Assembly: GCA_024235095.1 (NCBI GenBank)
Contig: JACKNC010000001.1
Span: 186,001 to 250,000, forward strand
Length of the DNA: 64,000 nucleotides
Source: Gammaproteobacteria bacterium
GTDB lineage: Bacteria > Pseudomonadota > Gammaproteobacteria > Competibacterales > Competibacteraceae
Direction of reading: 5' to 3'
In this document: in pieces, positions 1-7,486 of the stretch
How the letters are laid out: the number at the start of each line of letters is the position of its first letter
How positions within the stretch are numbered: position 1 is the first letter of the stretch
Notes under the pieces: generated by a model
Seen by the model: only the letters and a program-made list of their open reading frames with translations
What the model was told of the DNA's origin: nothing
The model's database searches: none
Made by a program: the position numbers and the translations under genes

Positions 1-156
1 GCTGCCTCGACAACGGTCAAGGCTGTGCATACCCTCGGCGATAAACTCGTGAGCGGCGGCGTTTGGGCCAAGGAAGAAGTCGCCGAGAGCTTTGAATCAC
101 TGAGTCAGGAACTCGCCAAGCTTGGCCTGACGACGACGAGCGCGAAAGCGAAATAA
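1..156 (+). CDS. C-terminal end of an unidentified protein (partial)
   Basis: The first 156 bases form an open frame that enters from outside the window and ends at a TAA; it gives a 51-residue tail beginning AASTTVKAVHTLGDKL and ending TTTSAKAK. The tail is amphipathic and probably helical, rich in Ala, Glu, Lys and Leu, with no membrane segment. The family is not recognised. It faces the rhomboid gene, which is on the opposite strand, so the two genes are convergent. Confidence 0.6.
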   Translation, partial: AASTTVKAVHTLGDKLVSGGVWAKEEVAESFESLSQELAKLGLTTTSAKAK

Positions 157-231
157 TCCTTCGCAGACGGCTTGCCCTACCACACTGAGTTGATGAAGCA
201 CAGAATCTAGGGCAGCCGCCTTTGCAGTCGT

Positions 232-825
232 TTATAAGTGGCGCTTTTTGCCAAAAGGAAATTGACCGCGCCAGTGGCGGAGAGTCATCCAGCCACCCGC
301 CAGTCCGCCCAGATGAGCGAAGTGGGCAACGCCGTTCGCGCTGGCGGTCACTCCCAGCGTCAGCTCAAGCAAGCCGTACAACGTAGCGAATAACCAAGCT
401 GGCAATGAAATCGGCGGTAGCAACAGCAGCATTTTCCGGTTCGGAAACACCATCGCGAAGCCGATCAACAAGCCAAATAGGCCGCCAGAAGCACCGACCA
501 TTGGTGCGTCTCTACCGAGCACGGTCATTACGATCAACTGGACTGCCGCCGCCGTCAAGACGCAGATGAAATAGAAGGTGGCAAACCGGCGCCAACCCCA
601 GGCTCGCTCCAATTCGGAGCCGAACATCCACAGCCCAAACAGATTGAAAAGCAAATGCGCCAGGTTAGCGTGCAAAAAAGCGTAGCTAACCAATTGCCAA
701 GGCATGAAAAAGCCAGAATTCGTCGGCCACAGTGCAAACCAGTCTATCGCTCTGAACCCCGTCAACTGCGTTAGAAAAAATACTGCGACGTTGGCGATGA
801 TGAGCGTTTGGGTGAAGGGCGGCAT
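232..825 (-). CDS. Rhomboid-family intramembrane serine protease
   Basis: A 197-residue, almost entirely hydrophobic protein with about six membrane segments. It carries the rhomboid active-site serine motif GASGG followed by LFG (residues about 112-118), the catalytic histidine in AHFAHLGG near the C-terminus, and the HLLFN segment in the second helix. Rhomboids cleave single-pass membrane proteins inside the inner membrane; the substrate cannot be told. The ATG start is preceded by a GGAG ribosome site. The length fits the minimal bacterial rhomboid core without extra domains. It ends convergently with the gene entering the window from the left. Confidence 0.9.
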   Translation of the reverse strand: MPPFTQTLIIANVAVFFLTQLTGFRAIDWFALWPTNSGFFMPWQLVSYAFLHANLAHLLFNLFGLWMFGSELERAWGWRRFATFYFICVLTAAAVQLIVMTVLGRDAPMVGASGGLFGLLIGFAMVFPNRKMLLLLPPISLPAWLFATLYGLLELTLGVTASANGVAHFAHLGGLAGGWMTLRHWRGQFPFGKKRHL

Positions 826-867
826 TGATCACTTGCTCCAGGGAATACAGGGCGCAGCATAGGGGAA

Positions 868-1251
868 TCACGCGGCATCGGCCAAAATTTGTTGCAGAGT
901 GTGTTCTACAGCGGCGGCGGCCTCCTCGATATCGGGCGTGATCTCGAAACCGGAGAGGATCGTGGTGGGGGCTATCGTGCCCAGGCAGGTTTGGCCAGCG
1001 CTTTCGAACACCGTGATGCGACAAGGCAGCGCTAGGCTGACCGTAGGATTGCGGGTTAGCATGCGTGCGGCTAATGAAGCATTACAGATCTCGAACACGG
1101 CGCAGCGCCCGACGATGGGATGGCCTTTGGAGGCCAGCGTCTCGCTGAGAGGAAAGCAGTGCAGCACGCTGAAACCATGACGTGCGACGCTCTGCTCCAA
1201 GTCGACTGTGGTCTGATCGAAGGATTTCGTGGAATTGACGATGATATTCAT
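868..1251 (-). CDS. DUF302 family protein
   Basis: A 127-residue soluble protein. The pattern of an N-terminal strand (residues 1-6), a helix with ARHGFSVL, the FEICN segment and the LPCRITVFE strand matches the DUF302 fold, a small alpha/beta domain of unknown function found in many bacteria. Two cysteines (in HCF and in LPC) are present; redox or ligand roles are not established. The ATG is preceded by a good GGAG site about 7 bases upstream. It is followed on the same strand, after 42 bases, by the rhomboid gene, and the two may be co-transcribed. Confidence 0.75.
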   Translation of the reverse strand: MNIIVNSTKSFDQTTVDLEQSVARHGFSVLHCFPLSETLASKGHPIVGRCAVFEICNASLAARMLTRNPTVSLALPCRITVFESAGQTCLGTIAPTTILSGFEITPDIEEAAAAVEHTLQQILADAA

Positions 1252-1392
1252 AAAAAATCTCCATTTACTTTAAGAAGAAAAACACCATTGTCTGGGTTGT
1301 CTAGCGTCTTCGCCAGTGCCGATCGTCACCGGACTGTTTATTTGAAAAACGGATGACGGAGCATGATCCAACGAGGCCATCGTCGTGCGCGT

Positions 1393-2964
1393 TCAATGCG
1401 CCGCGTCGCCCGCCGAAAATGGGGGCCGCGCCCACCAGACCAGCCCGATCAGCGTCAGCGCGAGCACAGCGCTGGTGAGCAATACCGCATTCGTCGCCAG
1501 TAGCGACGCCTGCGGCGCAATCACATTATGTTGCAGGTAGGCCAGCGCTGCCGTCAGAGAAAACCCAATTTCGCTCAACTGGTTGAGATACGCAGTAGCC
1601 GCTGGGTTATGGTTAGCCACATGCTCGGCCAGTTGCACGGTGTACTGCTCGGTGCGGTGTGACCACAGGGAAACCATGATCGAGGTGCCAAAGCTCGAAC
1701 CGAGGTTGCGCATGAAGTTGCCCAGTCCAGCGGCGCTGGCAGTCTGCTCGGCAGTCAGGCCCGATAGATAAATGACGGTCAGCGGCAGAAACAAACATGA
1801 GATCCCCGCCCCTAACAACAAGCGGGTGGTCGCCAGCGTCCAGAAGTCCACGTTCGGCGGAAAACGCGACGACAGATAGGCAAACAGCGCAAACATCACC
1901 AACCCGAAGGTGGCGGCTGCGCGAGCGTCGAGCCGATGAATGTTAGCGCCAAGCAGTGGCCCCATCACGATCGCCAACATTCCGCCGAACGCCATGGTGC
2001 GGCCCGCCCATTCAGCCGTATAACCCAGTTGGGTTTGCAGCCACAATGGCACCACCACGTTGGTGCCGAAGAAAGCCACTGAAGTGATCGCCATGCAGGT
2101 GACGCCCACCGCGTAGTTGCGGCGAGCGAACAGGTGCAGTTCGACCACGGGATAACGCGAGGTCAGCGTCCAGGCGACAAAGACCGCCAGCGCGATCCCC
2201 GCGGTTACCGCGAGCGCAACGATGAACGGCGAGCTGAACCAATCCAGCTCGTTGCCTTTGTCGAGTAGAATTTGCAAGCAACCCACCCCAAGCGCTAACA
2301 ACGCGATGCCGACTAAATCGACCGGCGGTCGGCGGCGGGCGCTTTCAAAACGGCCCAGTAACCCCCACACCAACAATAAACACAGCGCGCCCACCGGCAG
2401 GTTGACCAAAAAGATCCAGTGCCAGGACAAATGATCAGTGATCCAACCGCCTGCCACGGGGCCGACAATGGGAGCGGCCACCGTGGTCATCACAAAGATG
2501 CCCATCGCTAGCCCGCGCTTGGCCGGAGGATAGATGGACAGCAGCATGGCCTGCGCCAGCGGGATCATCGCCGCGCCGACCGCCCCTTGGATCACCCGGC
2601 CCGCCAGCAGCACGGCGAAGTTCGGACTCAGGCCGCAGGCCAGTGAGGCGGTGGTGAAAGCCAGGGTGGCGGTCATAAACATGCGGCGCTGACCCAGCCG
2701 CGCTGCGAACCAACCCGTCAACGGCAGCATGATCGCCTCCGAGACCGCGTAAGAGGTCACGATCCAAGTGCCCTGGGTGGCGCTGACCCCCATGGCGCCG
2801 GCGATGGTTGGCACGGAAACATTGGCGATCGTTAGGTCCAGAATGTTCATGAAGGCGGCCAGCGCCAACGCCATCGTTGCCGCGAGCCGCCGACCGCCTT
2901 GCAGCGGTTCGAACGGTTGTGTGCCAGGAGGACGACCGGACGGTATGGCTGCAACGCGGCTCAT
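1393..2964 (-). CDS. emrB: DHA2-family multidrug efflux permease (EmrB-like)
   Basis: A 523-residue protein with about 14 hydrophobic segments, as expected for the 14-helix DHA2 branch of the major facilitator superfamily. The start of helix 1 (LDLTIANVSVPTI), motif A between helices 2 and 3 (GWFAARLGQRRMF) and motif C (GPVAGGWI) are visible. EmrB is the proton-driven inner-membrane pump that works with the periplasmic adaptor EmrA and an outer-membrane channel to export hydrophobic toxicants. The start codon overlaps the stop of emrA by four bases, which indicates translational coupling in one operon. No outer-membrane channel gene of the TolC type is next to it. Confidence 0.92.
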   Translation of the reverse strand: MSRVAAIPSGRPPGTQPFEPLQGGRRLAATMALALAAFMNILDLTIANVSVPTIAGAMGVSATQGTWIVTSYAVSEAIMLPLTGWFAARLGQRRMFMTATLAFTTASLACGLSPNFAVLLAGRVIQGAVGAAMIPLAQAMLLSIYPPAKRGLAMGIFVMTTVAAPIVGPVAGGWITDHLSWHWIFLVNLPVGALCLLLVWGLLGRFESARRRPPVDLVGIALLALGVGCLQILLDKGNELDWFSSPFIVALAVTAGIALAVFVAWTLTSRYPVVELHLFARRNYAVGVTCMAITSVAFFGTNVVVPLWLQTQLGYTAEWAGRTMAFGGMLAIVMGPLLGANIHRLDARAAATFGLVMFALFAYLSSRFPPNVDFWTLATTRLLLGAGISCLFLPLTVIYLSGLTAEQTASAAGLGNFMRNLGSSFGTSIMVSLWSHRTEQYTVQLAEHVANHNPAATAYLNQLSEIGFSLTAALAYLQHNVIAPQASLLATNAVLLTSAVLALTLIGLVWWARPPFSAGDAAH

Positions 2965-4253
2965 CGCCCGACGTTGGCCGCGATGACCGCGGCCACCCGA
3001 GCATCGGCTTCGCGCGCCGCGCCGTCGTAGATAGTAGTGTGCGCCGGTTGCGCCGCTTGCGGCAGCAAGCCCAAACGCGGGCCGCTTTGATCGTGCAAAT
3101 CAACGGTGACATTCATCGACAAACCGACTTGGAGGGGATGGGTGGCCAGCCGTTCCGGTTCCAACCAAATACGCACCGGTACGCGCTGCACCACCTTGAT
3201 CCAATTACCGGTAGCGTTTTGCGCTGGCAGGAGGGATAGCACCGAACCCGTGGCCGGCGAGACGCCCGCGACCTTGCCGCGATAGATCACTCCTGAACCG
3301 AAGGCGTCAGCCGTCAGCGCGACTGGTTGCCCGACCCGCAGCGCCGCCAGTTCGGTCTCCTTAAAATTGGCATCGACCCACACCTGACTTAGCGGCGCGA
3401 TGGACATAATGGGCGTGCCGGGCGCCACACGCTCGCCCAGTTGCACGTCACGTGGGCCAGCCACGCCATCCATTGGCGCGAGAACGCGCGTGCGGGCCAG
3501 CGCCAGCGCCGCCTGACGAACGCTGGCCGCCGCCAGCGCCACGTCGGGCTGGGTGGGAATAGGACCGCCGTTGACCTGCGCTTGCGCTGCTCGGGCTTGT
3601 TCCCGCGCCTGACCCGCACTGGCCAGCGCAGCGGCCAGCGTACTGGCAGCCGCGTCGCGGTTCGCTTGTGCGGTCTGCGCGATAGCGCGAAAGCTGATCA
3701 ACGTTTCTTTCGATACAAAACCCTGATCGGCGAGATCGGTTTGACGCGCTAGATCGGATTGCGCCTTAGCCAACGCAGTTTCCGCCGCTTGCAGTTGGGC
3801 GCGCGCTGCTTCAGTATCGGACTGGCGCTGCGTCACGCCGGCTTGCGCCGCGAGGGCGCTGCTGGCCAACCCACGCGCGCCGCGCACGGCTTTAGCAAGA
3901 TCAGCTTCGGCCTGGGCCAACGCGATTCGGGCATCGCTGTCATCCAGTTCGACCAATACATCGCCTTGTTGTACCTGCTGGCCGGTTTGTACATAGATCG
4001 CTTTGACCATCCCGGAAGTCAACGCACTGATTTGGGCCATGTCGGCCCCGGTATAGGCGTCGTCCGTCGTAGCCCGCCAGCGAGCGATGAGCCACCACCA
4101 AGCGATGAACGCAACGGCTGCGAGCACAACCACGAGCGCAATGAAGGTCAAGGCGCGCGCGCGGCGGCGGGCCAGCGCGGCGGCGGAAGTATCGGTGGGT
4201 TCAGACAGAGATGAAGGCTCCGATAGCGATGTGACAGTTTTCGAATCGTTCAT
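2961..4253 (-). CDS. emrA: EmrA-like membrane fusion protein (HlyD family)
   Basis: A 430-residue periplasmic adaptor. It has a short cytoplasmic N-terminus rich in Ser, one membrane anchor (about residues 34-52), a biotinyl/lipoyl-like half domain (VQTGQQVQQGDVLVELDD), a long Ala/Gln-rich coiled coil (about 105-225) and a beta-barrel domain containing DANFKETELAALRVGQPV, the signature region of EmrA proteins. The C-terminus has about 20-30 extra residues rich in Ala. It forms an operon with emrB. Its N-terminal coding part and upstream region also occur as a decayed second copy at about 14.7-14.82 kb. Confidence 0.9.
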   Translation of the reverse strand: MNDSKTVTSLSEPSSLSEPTDTSAAALARRRARALTFIALVVVLAAVAFIAWWWLIARWRATTDDAYTGADMAQISALTSGMVKAIYVQTGQQVQQGDVLVELDDSDARIALAQAEADLAKAVRGARGLASSALAAQAGVTQRQSDTEAARAQLQAAETALAKAQSDLARQTDLADQGFVSKETLISFRAIAQTAQANRDAAASTLAAALASAGQAREQARAAQAQVNGGPIPTQPDVALAAASVRQAALALARTRVLAPMDGVAGPRDVQLGERVAPGTPIMSIAPLSQVWVDANFKETELAALRVGQPVALTADAFGSGVIYRGKVAGVSPATGSVLSLLPAQNATGNWIKVVQRVPVRIWLEPERLATHPLQVGLSMNVTVDLHDQSGPRLGLLPQAAQPAHTTIYDGAAREADARVAAVIAANVGR

Positions 4254-4337
4254 ACGATATCCGCAAGAAAGTCAGATTGTGAATGATATCCGATACCGAT
4301 GTGGAGCCTACCATGACAATTCACACTTTAAAGGACA

Positions 4338-4345
4338 CATTATTT
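4338..4345. repeat. Target-site duplication of the IS, left copy
   Basis: CATTATTT, identical to 6009-6016 on the other side of the element. Removing the IS and one copy restores a sequence collinear with the empty site at 14901-14940. Confidence 0.85.
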
Positions 4346-4347
4346 CC

Positions 4348-4368
4348 TCCTGTAAATTTTCCTGTGAT
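4348..4368. repeat. Left terminal inverted repeat of the IS
   Basis: 21 bases, beginning TCCTGTAAATTTTCCTG, exactly complementary to 5986-6006. Confidence 0.9.
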
Positions 4369-4371
4369 GCT

Positions 4372-5583
4372 CTATGCGTTTGAAACTAACCGCAAGTTTG
4401 ACGGATCATTCGCGGCTTCTTGAGGAAACCAGACAGAATCCCATTCATTATTGAGTTCGATCACCTTTAAAATGCCTAAACTTCGACTTCCTGCAGGACG
4501 CCAACTCATCCCTTTTTTCTTCTGACGACGTCCGATAACTTGATCACAGCCTTTCTCGATAGAACCACTTCCGATGGGTTTGCCTGCAATCTGACGACTT
4601 CGATAATCGATAATTTCATGCTGATGTTTTTCAAGATAATTGATCAGTTCAAGATGCTTTTCTGCATTTTTGGGTTGCACCTGCTCGACTAAGTAATTCA
4701 AAACCGTGACAACATCACCACGCCAGAGGTGATAGAACATAAACTTTAGATGCTGATTCTTCTCATCCTTATTCAAGGCAATCATACTCATTAAATCACG
4801 AATTTTTTTACCAAGATGGTACCAATCCAGGATAATCAGCACGGTGATACCAAATACCGCCCAAAGATGCTCACGAATGATTTTTGCGCCATCTGTAATC
4901 GCGATAATCGGCAATGGCTTTTCTTCTTTCCCATAATCTTCAATCACCCGGCTTTTCAGAATATCAGCAACCGGAATGATCGCTTTCCCCTGTCGATCAA
5001 TCGGTGCGGTCAGGTATTCAAGATCGCCGTCTTTATTTTCAAAGAGAATGACGTCACTCGATACGGCAGACGTCTTCTTCGGTGCGGATTTCTCTGGCAC
5101 TTCTTCCTTTATAACTGATTGTTTTCTTATACGATTTTCTTTCTGACCACGGACTTGAATGGCATCTTCGAAAATCAGAATTTCCCGACTTTCTGGGTCG
5201 TAAATATCAACATCAGGGTCAATGTTGATGACAGAACCACTCGTCTTCGATAAGGTTTCTTCCACTTGCGCGACGCACGCTTGACTGAGCGCTTGCGCCT
5301 TTTCAACCACCACATGGTGGATTTTTTGGTCACTGAGTTGTCGGAACCCGGTGACCCTCTCTATTAAATCGGATACATCGATATAGCTTAAGCGATTGCT
5401 ATAATAAGCGGAGAATTCTTTTAACCGATCACTCACATAATCTTCCTGAAATTGATCCGTCAAATCAAAGTAGGTTCGATGAGGCAAACTAGGGTATTCT
5501 CGATCAATAAATCGCTGAAGTCTAAATTCAAAAGGTCCATGAAGCGTCTTAATCTTGATGGGTGTTGTCCCATTGCAAATCAA
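4372..5583 (-). CDS. ISKra4-like transposase, main catalytic part (orfB)
   Basis: 403 residues holding the catalytic domain. The likely DDE triad is the Asp of AITDGAK, the Asp of LDWYHLGKK and the Glu of IGSGSIEKGCDQV, followed by GRRQKKKGMSWRP, a layout typical of ISKra4/ISL3-like RNase H-fold transposases. The frame opens with a TTG (5583) that overlaps the end of orfA by four bases and lacks a clear ribosome site. It is therefore more probably expressed as a fusion made by a -1 frameshift at the A8G run just upstream (5584-5595 on the minus strand) than from its own start. The stop lies three bases inside the left inverted repeat. Confidence 0.8.
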   Translation of the reverse strand: MICNGTTPIKIKTLHGPFEFRLQRFIDREYPSLPHRTYFDLTDQFQEDYVSDRLKEFSAYYSNRLSYIDVSDLIERVTGFRQLSDQKIHHVVVEKAQALSQACVAQVEETLSKTSGSVINIDPDVDIYDPESREILIFEDAIQVRGQKENRIRKQSVIKEEVPEKSAPKKTSAVSSDVILFENKDGDLEYLTAPIDRQGKAIIPVADILKSRVIEDYGKEEKPLPIIAITDGAKIIREHLWAVFGITVLIILDWYHLGKKIRDLMSMIALNKDEKNQHLKFMFYHLWRGDVVTVLNYLVEQVQPKNAEKHLELINYLEKHQHEIIDYRSRQIAGKPIGSGSIEKGCDQVIGRRQKKKGMSWRPAGSRSLGILKVIELNNEWDSVWFPQEAANDPSNLRLVSNA

Positions 5584-5792
5584 GTCTTTTTTTTATCCTG
5601 AATAAAGATGTTTTGAGCCGCTTCTAACAAATCAGCCTGAAGATCCGGTAGTGCATTTTTCTTAAATTCTTCAACTGCACCTTCAATACAATGCAAGCTT
5701 TGATTTCTCCAATCCAAAGAATATGTTCGTGTGGATCGATGATCAATAATACGACCTTCATCATCACGAAGAATCAATTCAACGGTCGGCAT
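5580..5792 (-). CDS. ISKra4-like transposase, N-terminal part (orfA)
   Basis: 70 residues beginning MPTVELILRDDEG. The ATG at 5792 is chosen because GGAG lies 9 bases upstream; the frame stays open up to a TTG at 5951, but that part has no ribosome site and looks like leader sequence of the element. The last codons are AAA AAA AAG before ACT TGA, giving eight consecutive A and a G. A -1 slip there joins this frame directly to orfB and would produce one transposase of about 475 residues. Confidence 0.65.
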   Translation of the reverse strand: MPTVELILRDDEGRIIDHRSTRTYSLDWRNQSLHCIEGAVEEFKKNALPDLQADLLEAAQNIFIQDKKKT

Positions 5793-5985
5793 GGCGCTTC
5801 TCCAGATCAAAGAGGAGGCGTGGTTTTTTACAGAATTTCTGGACGCATCCTCAGCCGCCGCCCGATCGGCAGCCTTCCATGGATTTCGCCCTTTTTCAAA
5901 ATCAATCAATGCCCTAATAGGCCGGCTCCAAAAGAGTTCTTGAAAAAGCAAAAAGTTAGATATCAGTATACCCTATGGTTTGTCT

Positions 5986-6006
5986 ATCACAGGAAAATTT
6001 ACAGGA
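5986..6006. repeat. Right terminal inverted repeat of the IS
   Basis: 21 bases, exactly complementary to 4348-4368; the 8-bp target duplication follows two bases further out at 6009-6016. Confidence 0.9.
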
Positions 6007-6008
6007 CC

Positions 6009-6016
6009 CATTATTT
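6009..6016. repeat. Target-site duplication of the IS, right copy
   Basis: CATTATTT, identical to the left copy at 4338-4345. Confidence 0.85.
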
Positions 6017-6123
6017 TGAATGACTTTCGTCATTCCACTAGAACCCGAAACGATGTGACCACAGGATGACTCTTGCCACTGTTGACGATAGCGATGCCCG
6101 CCTAAAGTACATCTAACGGCGGT

Positions 6124-6140
6124 CGTTCGTAACTGCCGAA
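6124..6140. promoter_or_regulatory. Operator-like inverted repeat upstream of the stress protein gene
   Basis: GTTCG and CGAAC arms are separated by seven bases, 24 bases before the ATG at 6165. In the duplicate copy (15027-15043) the same place is a perfect palindrome GTTCGGCA-C-TGCCGAAC. A regulator binding site or a stem in the mRNA leader are both possible; nothing in the window identifies the regulator. Confidence 0.4.
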
Positions 6141-6164
6141 CACAACGATTGAAGGAGTGCTCCC

Positions 6165-6686
6165 ATGAGCAAGATCGACACTGCGGTAGCCGTCTACGAC
6201 GCGCGCGAACAGGCTGAGGAAGCGGTTCGAGAACTGGCTAAATCCGGGTTCGACATGAAGACGATTTCCATCATCGGTAGGGATTACCACACGGAGGAAA
6301 ACGTCGTTGGGTATTTCAACGCGGGTGATCGTGCGAAGTTCTTCGGCAAATTCGGCGCATTCTGGGGCGGACTAGCCGGATTACTGTTTGGTTCGGCCAT
6401 GTTGTTTATACCTGTCGTCGGACATGTCGTCATCCTTGGGCCTTTGGCCGCCACCTTGGTCGGCGGTCTGGAAGGCGCCGCCCTCGGCGGCGGCGCGGGC
6501 GCGCTAATCGGCGCTTTGTCAGCGCTGGGCATCCCTAAGGATTCGGTGCTGCGCTACGAAACCGCCGTCAAAGCGAACAAGTTTCTGGTCGTCGTCCATG
6601 GCGGAGGCGATGCCGTCCAACGCGCTCGCGACGTGCTCGCGACCGCTGGTAGCTCCGATGTCCAAATGCATCCCGGAACCACCTGA
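6165..6686 (+). CDS. DUF1269 / general stress protein 17M-like membrane-associated protein
   Basis: A 173-residue protein with an N-terminal alpha/beta domain (TAVAVYDAREQAEEAVRELA, then DMKTISIIGRD) like that of YflT/GSP17M stress proteins, a central glycine-rich hydrophobic stretch (about residues 66-125, with GGLEGAALGGGAGALIGAL) that resembles glycine-zipper membrane segments, and a C-terminal KANKFLVVVHG strand that repeats the ferredoxin-like pattern. Proteins of this type are stress-induced; the molecular activity is unknown. A GAAGGAG site lies 8 bases before the ATG. It heads a same-strand series with yfdX and the ATPase gene. Confidence 0.7.
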   Translation: MSKIDTAVAVYDAREQAEEAVRELAKSGFDMKTISIIGRDYHTEENVVGYFNAGDRAKFFGKFGAFWGGLAGLLFGSAMLFIPVVGHVVILGPLAATLVGGLEGAALGGGAGALIGALSALGIPKDSVLRYETAVKANKFLVVVHGGGDAVQRARDVLATAGSSDVQMHPGTT

Positions 6687-6737
6687 TTGTGAATTTCTGT
6701 GATCCTTAACTCATTAATTTTCAAAAGGAGGCTTTAA

Positions 6738-7403
6738 ATGAACATTCGTAAGACCCTGCTTGCCTTAACCAGCATTACCGTTGTCTCTCTATCGCTCGTC
6801 GCCGTGGCGGTGGAGAAGAATGCCAACGAACGTACATTCATACGGCTATCGGAAGATGGCGCTAAAGCGGCCCGCACGATTTCGCTGGCGCGCGTCGCCA
6901 TTTTCGATGGGCAAACCCAGGAAGCGAAAGACTTGCTGGATCAAGCAAAGACCGCACTGGACGCCGCCGCCAAAGACGTTGACAAATTGGCGATCAAAAC
7001 ATCGAAACACAACGACTTGGGACCGATGGTGCCCATCGATGCTCGATTGTCGGTCATCGATGCCTATACCCTTACGCCTGAAAAGAAGGCTGAAATCGGT
7101 AAGGTGAACGAACATCTAAAGAAGGGCGAAACGAAGAAAGCACTGGAAGTGCTCCGCCCAATCGATGTGCAATTGACGCTGACATCGATGTTCATGCCGC
7201 TGAAGCCAACCACTAAAGCGGTGGAGCAGGCCAAAACGCTGCTCGCTGACCATCAATACTATGAAGCCAATCTGGCGCTGAAGAAGGCGGAAGACAGCTG
7301 GGTTATCGATTCACAAGGTTTTGTCGATTATCTGGAAAAATTGCCGGAGTCGGGCAAACAGCCAGCTGACGCCGCCTCGTCGAACCAGCCAGAAAAAAAA
7401 TAA
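6738..7403 (+). CDS. yfdX: YfdX family protein
   Basis: A 221-residue secreted protein: hydrophobic signal segment (residues about 5-26), then an all-helical Ala/Lys-rich domain with paired repeats (LARVAIFDGQTQEAKDLLDQ and LLADHQYYEANLALKKAED) typical of YfdX. In enterobacteria YfdX belongs to the EvgA acid-resistance regulon and has been described as a periplasmic chaperone-like protein; that role here is inferred. It has a strong AAAAGGAGG ribosome site. A Rho-independent terminator follows. The last ~130 bases of the gene recur as a decayed copy at about 15.05-15.19 kb. Confidence 0.85.
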   Translation: MNIRKTLLALTSITVVSLSLVAVAVEKNANERTFIRLSEDGAKAARTISLARVAIFDGQTQEAKDLLDQAKTALDAAAKDVDKLAIKTSKHNDLGPMVPIDARLSVIDAYTLTPEKKAEIGKVNEHLKKGETKKALEVLRPIDVQLTLTSMFMPLKPTTKAVEQAKTLLADHQYYEANLALKKAEDSWVIDSQGFVDYLEKLPESGKQPADAASSNQPEKK

Positions 7404-7430
7404 TTCATTAGGAAAGCTAATGATCTCGCA

Positions 7431-7455
7431 CCCCTCCTATCGGGAGGGGTTTTTC
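7431..7455 (+). terminator. Rho-independent terminator after yfdX
   Basis: Stem CCCCTCC / GGAGGGG with a 5-base loop, followed by TTTTTCTTT. It separates yfdX from the ATPase gene 30 bases downstream, so the latter may need its own promoter or partial read-through. Confidence 0.85.
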
Positions 7456-7486
7456 TTTAAGATGTAATGGTTTAGAGGGAATTTCA

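Larger units (their letters stand above)
4346..6008 (-). mobile_element. ISKra4-like insertion sequence, complete
   Basis: A 1663-bp element bounded by a perfect 21-bp inverted repeat (4348-4368 and 5986-6006) and an 8-bp direct repeat CATTATTT (4338-4345 and 6009-6016). It holds a transposase split in two frames and is clearly more AT-rich than the neighbouring genes. It sits in the intergenic region upstream of emrA. The uninterrupted counterpart at 14910-14917 reads CATTATCT, which confirms the insertion point. The 8-bp target duplication and the DDE transposase of the TDGA / LDWYH / SGSIEK type fit the ISKra4 family; the subgroup cannot be fixed by eye. Confidence 0.85.

Noticed and set aside
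5793..5951. N-terminal extension of transposase orfA up to a TTG
   Set aside because: No ribosome site at the TTG, while the ATG at 5792 has a good GGAG; the extension looks like the leader of the element.
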